Positions 15,352 to 23,543 of a DNA stretch of 24,257 bases are shown here, one piece after another. The stretch is from Negativicutes bacterium (GTDB taxonomy: Bacteria > Bacillota > Negativicutes > SKW292): positions 1-24,257 of the forward strand of contig JAOAFP010000009.1 in the NCBI GenBank assembly GCA_026416215.1, in the 5' to 3' direction. The translations under genes and the position numbers were made by a program. The notes under the pieces are model-generated. The model was not told the origin of the DNA and did no database searches. It saw only the letters and a program-made list of their open reading frames with translations. The stretch's first letter is position 1. Each line of letters starts with the position of its first letter.

Positions 15352-18300
15352 TCAGCTTCCGGACTCAATTTCGAAAGATGCGGAGATTACGTTGAAAGAT
15401 GCGGAGTTCACAAAGTTAGGCTGTATGGTTACCGTTTGCGTCATTACTTCTCCGTTCGCCTTACATGTGAGCTCAAACTGACCGATGGTCAGCCCGCCGA
15501 ATGTCGCAACGTGGCCATATTTCCCAGAATCCACGGTGGTTGCGGTCTGATTCTGGATTGTAACCTCAGCCTCCACGCCGGGTGCAAGACCGGCTACTGT
15601 AACAACTAGCGACCCTGTATTGGGCGTTGTCATGGGAATCATCGGAATAACGCCCGAAGTACCCGGTTCTCGCACGTCCACATCGCACGTCCCAACGTAA
15701 TAACCGCTCTTCCTGCCTAAAAAGGTCGGGATTCCTTCTTGAACACCCGGGACAGTTAACTTGCCTTGGCTGTCAGTCACGCCCACCTTTGTCGTACCAA
15801 GGTAGACATCGACGCCCTGAACCGGAGCAAACGATGGATTCACGGCAGACAACTGAACAGTATACTTGTTCGCGATTTTTACCATTGTTATATAACACTC
15901 ATTCCCATAATGTTCATCAGGATCCGCTATCATCAGTATTCCCGTCTCCGGATTGTACCCGGCCTTTGTCGCTGTCACCGGCTGATATCCGGCCGGCAAA
16001 CTGTCAAAATATGCTTTGCCTTGCCCGTTTGTTACTTTCTGCTGCCCGGCAACCGTAACCATCACCCCGGGCAGCACATTGCCATCAAAATCTTCAACAT
16101 ATACTGTCCCTGTGCCATAGCCGGTAGCCTTGTTCAACGGCACAGAAACCAGTGTTTGCTGCCCGGCGGTTACCGTAAATTTAGTCGAGTCTGCATAGTT
16201 ATAGCTGTCTTTTAGACCTCTTACGGTGAATGTGCCGGGGACAACGTTTCCCATCACAGCCCCCCCGGCCGCATCAGTGATTGCACTGCTACTTGCTTCA
16301 CCTTCAGGCCCAAACAAGAAGACTGAGGCACCGGAAAGCGGCTGCCCCGACGATTTATCGGTAATAATCACCTTAACGCTGCCCGTGCCGGGAGTGTCGG
16401 GCACCAACGCCAGTGACAACGGTACAGCACTGTACCCGTCCGACGCGACCAGCTCTGTTGCATAGATGTTCCCATAGCCGGGCTTGCTCGCCGTTACTGC
16501 GTAACTGCCACTTGTCAGGCCACTGATCTCCGCCTGGCCTTTGGCATCAGTGGTTGCGGTATACAGTATTCCGCTGAACTGATTGATCGCGGTCACCGTA
16601 GCTCCCGCCACGGGAGCACCAGTGTAGAGGTTCACCACCGTGGCGTTAAATTTGCCCGACCCGGGAGTTACCTTGGTCAAAAGCAGGTTGACACTGGCCT
16701 GTTTGTCGGCTTCGACTTTTATCGCCTTGCTGTCCGGCGTGTATCCGGATTTTTTCGCTGACACCGTGTAATCGCCGGCATTAACGCTGGAAAATTCAGC
16801 CTTACCGGCGCTGTCGGTGGTTTTTTCGAACGCAACTCTGTCGCCCTCTATGACCTGGACTGTAGCTGCTGGCAGCGGATTACCCGACTGATCGCCGACT
16901 GTGACCAGCAGCGAGCCGGTTACCGGCACAACTGGGTTCATAACCTGGCTGACATCAGTGTACTTGCCTGCCGTCACCTCAACCTGCTTCTTAGCTTTTT
17001 CATACCCGCTCTTCTCAAACTCGACATCATAATTGCCCGGGGGCAACTCTGATATGCTCGCCTTTCCGTCTTTGTCGGTGATAGCCGAGCCCACTGAACC
17101 ACCGGACGAATTTTTGACCAGCACCTTCACCCCATCGATAGGGTCGCTTGTTGTCGCATCAGTAACAGTAACTGCAATTCCTCCCGGGTTTGTCGGCGGC
17201 AAGGTAATCTGTACCGGCACCACCTTACCGGCTTCAATTTGGGCTGTTTTCGAACCATTTCCGTATCCCGGCTTCGATCCGTTCACAACGTAACCCCCAA
17301 GCGGAAGATTGCCAGGCTGCACCGTGCCATCACCGCCTGTATCACCGCTCCAGACGACATTGCCCTGTGGTAGCAAGACTTGGATTTTTACCCCCGGCAG
17401 CTTGTTTCCCGACAGACCATCAACTGCCGTTATCTCAAAACTGCCGCCATTATAACTCTCCGCAAACTGCAGTACCCTTTCAACTGTGCTCCCTGCCTTT
17501 ATTTCGTCGCTATTCAGCCGCAAATTTAACACCTGTTCTTGGTATCTACCAGTTATCTCTACCGGGCTACCTACCGGCAAATCGCTGAAAATTGCCGCAT
17601 TGTGCTGTTCGTCAATAGTTTCTGTCTGACCAGCAACCGTGATCTGTGCGCCTAAAGCGACTGCGTTGCCCGGTACGGTTATTGCTTTTACCATTAGCGA
17701 TCCTTTGTCCTGCCCCCCAGTGGGCACCATTTCTATTGTTACTGTTTCTCCCCCGTTATAATAACCAGTCACCCTCGGCGAATTATCGTAACCATCCTTA
17801 TTGGCGCCTATAGAAATCTCCACACCGGCACCAACAGACAGCTGCAGCTGCCCATCGGTTGTAATGCCCTTACTCTGACCGTCGACGAGCACCTGAGCTC
17901 CGGATACAGGACTGCCGCTAACGGCATCAACCGTTTTGACCGTTATGGTAACCAGACTGCCCAAAGGTAGCATTTCAACTGTGCCCAAGTTATTAACTTG
18001 GCCTGCCTCCAACTTGACAGGCCCAACGGTTTTCGCAGCGTAATCCGTCTTGGTTAGCGACAAGGTTACATCAACTCCAGCAGCAACGTTGTTTATGAAA
18101 ACATCCCCACTTGAATTGGTCTTCCCCGACTGACCAGAACTGGCGCTTACTAGCACTTCACGCAGCGGTGTTTTATCAAAACCGTTAACCACATTAAGAG
18201 TAATATCACCAGTTTTCGCCACCGGTGTCATAACTTGCGGAACTTGAATGTCTCTTCCGGCAATAACATTGACAAAATTAGACGCAGTGACAAATCCCGG

Positions 18301-21300
18301 CTTTATAAACTCTACTGAATAGCCGCCTGCCGGCAATTGTTTAAACCCTGCCACACCCGTTTCATCAGTTATTTTCTCCTGACCGTTATTCAACCGCACT
18401 ATTACACCCTGCACGGGTATTCCTTGCGCATCTTGCGTTATAAACGCCACGTCACCTGAGTCAGGCATCATTTTAACCGGCTGTGGTATTGTCGCCTGTC
18501 CGGCTTCAATCTTCACCGGCAGCGACGCATTAATATAACCGGCTTTCTCCAATTGAACATTGTAGTCACCTGCCGGCAGATCCTTTATTTCCGCCTTTCC
18601 GTCCGGACCGGTATAGGCCGTACTTTCTGACAGGGCTTTTTGTCCTGCCGACTCAGCCGTAACTTTCACTCCGATCAGCGGATTGTCTGTTTTGTAATCC
18701 AGCACTGTTATTTCCAGCCAGCCTGTTCCTTGCGGCACAGGCGTCATTTCTATACTAAACTCTGTAAGTTTACCGGCCACCACCTGTTTTTCCCCAGAAG
18801 CTGCAGGGTAGAAATTGCTTAAGCTGCTCTCTACACTGTAGGTGCCTGGAACAATGTCAGAAAATTCAACTTTGCCTTCCTTGCTTGTCTGACCCGAGAC
18901 AACATCTTTGCCGCTGCTGTCCTTAACAACAACATTGGCCCCCTCCAACGGACTGCCATTTTTATCTTTTACTGTAACTCTTATGCTGCCGGTCGTCGCT
19001 TGCAGTGCCTGTTCGTATGTTTTAACTTCGCCGGCCACAACCACCACATTCTGGGTCGCACTACCATATCCTTGTTTGGTGAATTCCGCGGTTTGTTTCC
19101 CGGCTGGCACTTCACTGACGGTGACCATTCCTTTACCATCAGTTTTACCAGTCTTTCCGGCAACATTAACACTCACCCCTGCAACACCTATGCCGCTGTC
19201 TTTGTCGGTCACAATAAATTGCAGTACCCCGGTGCTACCCGCCGGACTCATTGTCACCACCTGCGGAGCATTAAGGCCGGTTGTTATCTGAAATACACGC
19301 TCTAATGACACATACCCCTCTTTTTCAAACGTGAACATTCGGTCCCCAACCGGAATACCACCAACAGTGCTATCTCCATTATCATCAGTATTACCGGTAA
19401 TATCACCGGTGGTAATTTGCACTCCGCTTATGCCTTTACCGGTCTCTGCATCTAATACATTAAACTGTATAGTGCCAACACTGCCCTCCTCACTCATTTT
19501 TTGAGTGAAGTTGCTGACTGTACCGCCTATAACATCTACCACTGAAGTTGCTTCTACGAACCCTGCTTTGGTAAATACAGCATTCTGTTTACCTGCTGGT
19601 ATATCATATAAAGTAACTGTCCCTTTTTCCGAGGTATACCCATCAATACCGGCAATAACCACCTCCACTCCGCCTAGCGGAGACTGGCTGGCGGCATCAA
19701 CGACGGTAAAAGTCACCGTACCCTTACTTCCTATCGGATACAACATCACCGGAACCGTGGTGTCCTGACCAGCCACCACATTAATTCCTATGCTCCTTGG
19801 TTCATATCCTGCCACATTTACAAACGCTTTCTGTTCTCCTGCTGGTAATCCAGTTATGGATGCCATCCCATTTGAGTCTGTAACTCCACTCTTACCGCTA
19901 ACAGCAATATTGGCCCCAGCAATTAATTCGCCACTGTCTGCACTCATTACCACAAACAGCACATCCCCTTTGCTGTTCTGTGGGCTGAGCATGATATTAA
20001 CCTGTTGCGGCTTGTCTGGAGTTGTTTGAACAACCACAACTCCGGTTTTAACAGAAGCATAGCCCTCTTTGGCAAAAGTTGCCTGCTGATTTCCGACAGG
20101 AATCTCCCCGATTTTCGCCTGTCCCTGACTATCAGTCTCGCCATACATTCCGCCTATTGACACCATAACACCATCTAGTGCTTTACCATCCAGCGCATTG
20201 GTGACGGTAAAGACAATCGTGCCTGTCGTTCCCTGCGGGCTAAGTTTTTGAACAATTTTGGTTGTTTGTGCGGCAACTACCTGTACAGGCACCTGTACCG
20301 ACACGAAGCCGCTCTTGGCAAAGCTAATTGTTTGCTGTCCGGACGGCACGGAGTTAAACTCGGCAATTCCGCCGCTATCTGTGACTTCGCTGTGTCCTCC
20401 TACGCTCACCGTCACCCCTCCCACGGGGCCGCCGCCCGGCGTGTCCTCGATTACCTCAACCTCAATGCTGCCATTACTGCCAACAGGACTGATAAGTTGA
20501 TTAACGGTGGTGGGCGGTGCACCGGGTGACACATTGACTACCTGCTGGGCGGCGTTATAGCCGGTTTTGGCAAAAAGCACCGTCTGTTCCCCGGTCGGAA
20601 TACCTTCGATTACCACACTCCCCTGGGCGTTGGTAACACTATCTTCTCCGCATACACTAACCACGACTCCAGACACCTCGGAATTATCCAGTGCGTTCTT
20701 GACCTTGACACTAATAGCCCCCCACTCCGGTTGGACATCCCCTAAGTCAATTGGATACTGACTGCCATCTATCTGGTATTCCCCATATGCCTTGGACTTG
20801 CCGTACTGTTCTATGATTAGAACATATTTGCCAGGATTGACCTTAACGGTAGCAACCGCCTTACTACCCACCTGCTGAAATACCGCCGACGCATTGCTGG
20901 CCGCATGCGCGGTGTTCATTAGTTTGAACCAGCTGTCATTTTCCGAACTGTATCCTGCCACCGGTTCCAGGATCAATGTAGCGCCAACAAAACCTGGCGA
21001 AGCTGACACCTCCACCGTCGTCTGCTGCGTCACCTCTTCCTGCCAGCTTTCCACCATAATCCGGTACTCGCGTCCCACCGCCTGCAGCAGCTTGTACGAC
21101 AAATCAACGGCGCTGGCACTGGTGGCCGCGGCTGCGGCAGCATCGCTCCCCCACAGGGCCGGCTTGCGGTCGTCGGCTAACAGATCAACGGTAAAGGTTG
21201 CCTCCCAGTTGCCGGCGTTGTAGTTGTCGTTGCGGTAGCTCACCCCGATATTGACCTGCGGCGACAGCTGCATCGACGTCCTGATCTGGTAGCCGGACAT

Positions 21301-22122
21301 ATCGCTGTTGTAATTGGCGTCGTACCAGTAACCCTTGGCATACAGTCCTAGCCACTCAGCCCCGGGGAAGGTGGTGCCGGCTTCAAAGTCAAACCCGCTC
21401 AGCGCCTGCTGGTAGACATTCCACTGTGTGCCGCTGTTGTCGGTGTACGTGTTCACCAGCTTCTTGCCGCTCAGCGGCAGGTAGTAGTTGGCCCGGTACT
21501 CGGCCTGCCCGGCAAAATATTCCAGCCCGGCCCCCAGACGGCTGTGCCCCTGGCTGAACGCGTAGTCGTAGAACAGGTTGTAGCCGAACATGCTGCTTTT
21601 GTCGTCCGACAATATCCGGTTGCCGACGCCAAAGTTGAACAGCGGCCCGTCGGCGTACGCCACCCCCGACGTAGCATAGCTGCTGTCCGCCGACTGGTAG
21701 GAGTAGCGCAGCTGCCAGAACCACATGTTGGGGTTGTTGCGATCCTCGCCGAACGGTTGCACGGTGTTCAGCGTGAACATGGGATTATAGTTTTGATCGA
21801 ACAAAAACGATATGTCGGTGGTTTTCATCCACTCCGGCCCGTTTTGCTTCATCTGGCCGATCCCGTAGGCAATACTCTGGTTGACCACCGCCAGCTGCTG
21901 CTGGTCGACATCCTGCTGGGTCTGTGGTGGCGGCTGGCTGGCCGCCGGCGGGGGGGTGTTACCGGCAACATCAGCCGACGACCACTGCATGGCCGTATCA
22001 GATGGCTGCCCCTCGGTCTGGCCGGCTGCCTGTTCAGCCCAGGCAACCGGCTGAGCGCCGATGCTCATCAATAAAGCCAGCAATACCACCAGTGACACGA
22101 TCCTGTGACGGAACTTTCGCAT
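15352..22122 (-). CDS. Giant inverse-autotransporter (intimin/invasin-like) surface adhesin with about 21 carboxypeptidase-regulatory-like repeats
   Basis: A 2256-residue outer-membrane protein. The signal peptide is at residues 1-29, with likely cleavage after AWA. A Pro/Gln-rich stretch and short helix follow (about 30-100), then an inverse-autotransporter beta-barrel at about 103-318. The barrel has the characteristic blocks NFGVGNRILSDDKSSMFGYN, FYDYAFSQGHSRLGAGLEY and ANYYLPLSGKKL. A domain I do not recognise spans about 330-467. From about 468 to the end run about 21 repeats of roughly 85 residues, each ending with a TDxxGxA...PAG...FxKxGY pattern typical of CarboxypepD_reg/Cna-B-like folds. 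In this class the barrel inserts in the outer membrane and the C-terminal repeats are exposed, so a role in adhesion or biofilm is likely. No LysM domain precedes the barrel, and no obvious lectin tip ends the protein. AGGAGGTG lies 8 bases before the ATG. The gene stands alone, 213 bases after mtnA. Confidence 0.93.
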   Translation of the reverse strand: MRKFRHRIVSLVVLLALLMSIGAQPVAWAEQAAGQTEGQPSDTAMQWSSADVAGNTPPPAASQPPPQTQQDVDQQQLAVVNQSIAYGIGQMKQNGPEWMKTTDISFLFDQNYNPMFTLNTVQPFGEDRNNPNMWFWQLRYSYQSADSSYATSGVAYADGPLFNFGVGNRILSDDKSSMFGYNLFYDYAFSQGHSRLGAGLEYFAGQAEYRANYYLPLSGKKLVNTYTDNSGTQWNVYQQALSGFDFEAGTTFPGAEWLGLYAKGYWYDANYNSDMSGYQIRTSMQLSPQVNIGVSYRNDNYNAGNWEATFTVDLLADDRKPALWGSDAAAAAATSASAVDLSYKLLQAVGREYRIMVESWQEEVTQQTTVEVSASPGFVGATLILEPVAGYSSENDSWFKLMNTAHAASNASAVFQQVGSKAVATVKVNPGKYVLIIEQYGKSKAYGEYQIDGSQYPIDLGDVQPEWGAISVKVKNALDNSEVSGVVVSVCGEDSVTNAQGSVVIEGIPTGEQTVLFAKTGYNAAQQVVNVSPGAPPTTVNQLISPVGSNGSIEVEVIEDTPGGGPVGGVTVSVGGHSEVTDSGGIAEFNSVPSGQQTISFAKSGFVSVQVPVQVVAAQTTKIVQKLSPQGTTGTIVFTVTNALDGKALDGVMVSIGGMYGETDSQGQAKIGEIPVGNQQATFAKEGYASVKTGVVVVQTTPDKPQQVNIMLSPQNSKGDVLFVVMSADSGELIAGANIAVSGKSGVTDSNGMASITGLPAGEQKAFVNVAGYEPRSIGINVVAGQDTTVPVMLYPIGSKGTVTFTVVDAASQSPLGGVEVVIAGIDGYTSEKGTVTLYDIPAGKQNAVFTKAGFVEATSVVDVIGGTVSNFTQKMSEEGSVGTIQFNVLDAETGKGISGVQITTGDITGNTDDNGDSTVGGIPVGDRMFTFEKEGYVSLERVFQITTGLNAPQVVTMSPAGSTGVLQFIVTDKDSGIGVAGVSVNVAGKTGKTDGKGMVTVSEVPAGKQTAEFTKQGYGSATQNVVVVAGEVKTYEQALQATTGSIRVTVKDKNGSPLEGANVVVKDSSGKDVVSGQTSKEGKVEFSDIVPGTYSVESSLSNFYPAASGEKQVVAGKLTEFSIEMTPVPQGTGWLEITVLDYKTDNPLIGVKVTAESAGQKALSESTAYTGPDGKAEIKDLPAGDYNVQLEKAGYINASLPVKIEAGQATIPQPVKMMPDSGDVAFITQDAQGIPVQGVIVRLNNGQEKITDETGVAGFKQLPAGGYSVEFIKPGFVTASNFVNVIAGRDIQVPQVMTPVAKTGDITLNVVNGFDKTPLREVLVSASSGQSGKTNSSGDVFINNVAAGVDVTLSLTKTDYAAKTVGPVKLEAGQVNNLGTVEMLPLGSLVTITVKTVDAVSGSPVSGAQVLVDGQSKGITTDGQLQLSVGAGVEISIGANKDGYDNSPRVTGYYNGGETVTIEMVPTGGQDKGSLMVKAITVPGNAVALGAQITVAGQTETIDEQHNAAIFSDLPVGSPVEITGRYQEQVLNLRLNSDEIKAGSTVERVLQFAESYNGGSFEITAVDGLSGNKLPGVKIQVLLPQGNVVWSGDTGGDGTVQPGNLPLGGYVVNGSKPGYGNGSKTAQIEAGKVVPVQITLPPTNPGGIAVTVTDATTSDPIDGVKVLVKNSSGGSVGSAITDKDGKASISELPPGNYDVEFEKSGYEKAKKQVEVTAGKYTDVSQVMNPVVPVTGSLLVTVGDQSGNPLPAATVQVIEGDRVAFEKTTDSAGKAEFSSVNAGDYTVSAKKSGYTPDSKAIKVEADKQASVNLLLTKVTPGSGKFNATVVNLYTGAPVAGATVTAINQFSGILYTATTDAKGQAEISGLTSGSYAVTASKPGYGNIYATELVASDGYSAVPLSLALVPDTPGTGSVKVIITDKSSGQPLSGASVFLFGPEGEASSSAITDAAGGAVMGNVVPGTFTVRGLKDSYNYADSTKFTVTAGQQTLVSVPLNKATGYGTGTVYVEDFDGNVLPGVMVTVAGQQKVTNGQGKAYFDSLPAGYQPVTATKAGYNPETGILMIADPDEHYGNECYITMVKIANKYTVQLSAVNPSFAPVQGVDVYLGTTKVGVTDSQGKLTVPGVQEGIPTFLGRKSGYYVGTCDVDVREPGTSGVIPMIPMTTPNTGSLVVTVAGLAPGVEAEVTIQNQTATTVDSGKYGHVATFGGLTIGQFELTCKANGEVMTQTVTIQPNFVNSASFNVISASFEIESGS
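15355..20721 (-). repeat. Tandem extracellular domain repeats of the adhesin (about 21 units)
   Basis: The coding region for residues about 468-2256 consists of consecutive units of roughly 80-90 residues. Each starts with a strand such as TIVFTV or SLLVTV, continues with a GVxVxVxG turn, then TDxxGxAxxxxLPAG and a KxGY block, and ends in a basic or polar linker with a glycine. The units are diverged at protein level and not near-identical in DNA, so they are old duplications. The units at about residues 468-1045 are the most regular; those in the middle (about 1370-1660) are the most divergent. Confidence 0.88.
21169..21816 (-). other. Inverse-autotransporter beta-barrel domain of the adhesin
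   Basis: This encodes residues about 103-318, alternating aromatic and polar residues as in outer-membrane strands (YNPMFTLNTVQPFGEDRNN through NWEATFTVDLLADDR). The order of strands with GNRIL, FYDY, GLEY and YYLPLSG blocks matches the intimin/invasin barrel family. Its base composition matches the neighbouring genes and not the downstream repeats. Confidence 0.85.
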
Positions 22123-22295
22123 ACCCGAGACACCTCCTGTTTTATTTTCTTAAATTTTTTTGCCAGGCCCACGACGGGCCGTGCCTTGAAATTGCCCGTT
22201 CGACCAGAGTTTTGCCGCCGGATATTCTTCGGTGCAACCTACTCTGACACGGCCGGCGCCAAAGCTGTATTTTCTGCCCGTCTGCCAAAATTCTT

Positions 22296-22314
22296 GCCGG
22301 GAAACCGCGCCGGC
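22296..22314 (-). terminator. Weak hairpin downstream of mtnA, possible terminator
   Basis: On the minus strand GCCGG pairs with CCGGC across a 9-base loop, followed by AAGAATTTT rather than a clean T run. It lies 22 bases after the mtnA stop and could separate mtnA from the adhesin gene. The stem is short, so confidence is low. No clear promoter for the adhesin gene is recognisable in 22123-22295. Confidence 0.25.
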
Positions 22315-22335
22315 CAAAAATATTTTCAGCCTTTT

Positions 22336-23346
22336 TCAGAAAGCGTACGGCGGCCGGACAATTCCCCGTTCGGTGACAATAGCGGTTATATACCGGGCCG
22401 GGGTGACGTCGAACGACGGGTTGAGCACTTTTACCCCGGCCGGGGCAACCGGTTGCCCGGCCAGGTGGGTGACTTCCTCTTCTCCCCGCTGTTCGATCGG
22501 GATCTGGCTGCCGCCGGCCAGTGCCGGATCAATGGTCGAGACCGGCGCCGCCACGTAGAACGGTATGCCGTGTTCACTGGCCAGGACGGCCAGCGGGTAG
22601 GTGCCGATCTTGTTGGCGGTGTCGCCGTTGGCGGCAATCCGGTCAGCCCCGACGATCACGCAGTCCACCATCCCCTGCCGCATGCAGTAGCCGGCCATGT
22701 TGTCGCAGATGAGCGTCACCTCTATTCCATCCCGCATCAGCTCGTAAGCCGTTAGCCGGGCACCCTGCAGACAGGGCCGGGTTTCGTCGGCCAACACGCT
22801 TATTTGCTTGCCCTTTTCCACCGCCGCCCTGATCACCGCCAGGGCCGTACCGTAGCCGCAGGTGGCCAGTGCCCCGGCGTTGCAGTGGGTCAGCACCCGG
22901 CAGCGGTCGCCAAGCAGCTCCTGCCCGTGCCGGCCAATCGCCAAATTGGCCGCCGCATCTTCTTCGGCCATAGTTTGGGCTTCAGCCAGCAGGCGTCGTT
23001 TTATCTCCGCGGCCGGCAACCCCCTCAGCCGCCCGGCCAGCTGCGTCATCCGGCTGACCGCCCAGGCCAGGTTGACCGCGGTAGGCCGGGCTGCCGCCAG
23101 CCGGGCGGCAATCTCGCCCAGCCGGCGGTGAAATTGCTCCCCTTCGGCCGCGATATGCCGTGCCCCGAGCGCCACCCCGAACGCCGCTGCCACGCCAATC
23201 GCCGGTGCCCCCCGCACTACCATGGTCCGGATCGCCTGCTCCACGCCGCAGTGATCGTCGTACCCGTGCCAGACTTCACGGTGGGGCAGCTGGGTTTGAT
23301 CGAGCAGCCACAGCTTGCCCTGCTCGTAGCGCAACGGCCCGGTCAT
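22336..23346 (-). CDS. mtnA: S-methyl-5-thioribose-1-phosphate isomerase MtnA
   Basis: A 336-residue cytoplasmic enzyme that isomerises 5-methylthioribose-1-phosphate to the ribulose form in methionine salvage (or in the related 5-deoxyribose disposal routes). Family motifs are RGAPAIG (45-51), HCNAG with the catalytic Cys155, DETRP (187-191), GADRIAANGD with the catalytic Asp235, NKIGTY and NPSFDVTP. The ATG at 23346 overlaps the stop of the upstream oadG-type gene as ATGA, so translation is coupled; the ribosome site is weak. No other salvage gene (mtnK, mtnP, mtnB) is in the window. A distinction from eIF2B-like or ribose-1,5-bisphosphate isomerases is supported by the HCNAG/DETRP set and the length. 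Confidence 0.95.
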   Translation of the reverse strand: MTGPLRYEQGKLWLLDQTQLPHREVWHGYDDHCGVEQAIRTMVVRGAPAIGVAAAFGVALGARHIAAEGEQFHRRLGEIAARLAAARPTAVNLAWAVSRMTQLAGRLRGLPAAEIKRRLLAEAQTMAEEDAAANLAIGRHGQELLGDRCRVLTHCNAGALATCGYGTALAVIRAAVEKGKQISVLADETRPCLQGARLTAYELMRDGIEVTLICDNMAGYCMRQGMVDCVIVGADRIAANGDTANKIGTYPLAVLASEHGIPFYVAAPVSTIDPALAGGSQIPIEQRGEEEVTHLAGQPVAPAGVKVLNPSFDVTPARYITAIVTERGIVRPPYAF

Positions 23347-23504
23347 TTTTTCTTTCCGTCCTTTCTCCGTCCCGGCCGGCCAGCTCCCGCTTCCAGCCGG
23401 CGGTCGATCATTCCCATGGCGTTAATGACCGCCACCATCAGCGACAGAAACAGGAATACCACCGCCATGCCGCTCAGCATTATAACCATGCCCTGTCCGA
23501 TCAC
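23343..23504 (-). CDS. oadG: Sodium-pump decarboxylase gamma subunit (OadG family)
   Basis: A 53-residue single-span membrane protein. It opens with a short stretch and then GMVIMLSGMAVVFLFLSLMVAVI, the hallmark of OadG/MmdD-type subunits that stabilise the Na+-translocating decarboxylase complex. It ends in a strongly basic tail. The start is uncertain. The GTG at 23504 follows GGGGGGAAAGG and gives the usual short N-terminus; a TTG at 23528 would add 8 residues. It lies just after the beta subunit gene and overlaps mtnA by 4 bases. Whether the complex acts on oxaloacetate, methylmalonyl-CoA or another acid cannot be told without the alpha subunit. Confidence 0.8.
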   Translation of the reverse strand: MIGQGMVIMLSGMAVVFLFLSLMVAVINAMGMIDRRLEAGAGRPGRRKDGKKK

Positions 23505-23543
23505 TGCCTTTCCCCCCTGCCCCGGCAAAGTTCCTAGCCGCAG

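Noticed and set aside
15355..20721. CRISPR array or DNA satellite in the repetitive part of the adhesin gene
   Set aside because: The periodicity of about 255 bases is at protein level within one continuous reading frame, and the DNA units are diverged without constant short repeats and spacers.
22161..22185. GGCCC/GGGCC hairpin in the adhesin leader as a terminator
   Set aside because: On the minus strand the stem is followed by TGGC and an A run, not T residues. On the plus strand no gene precedes it.
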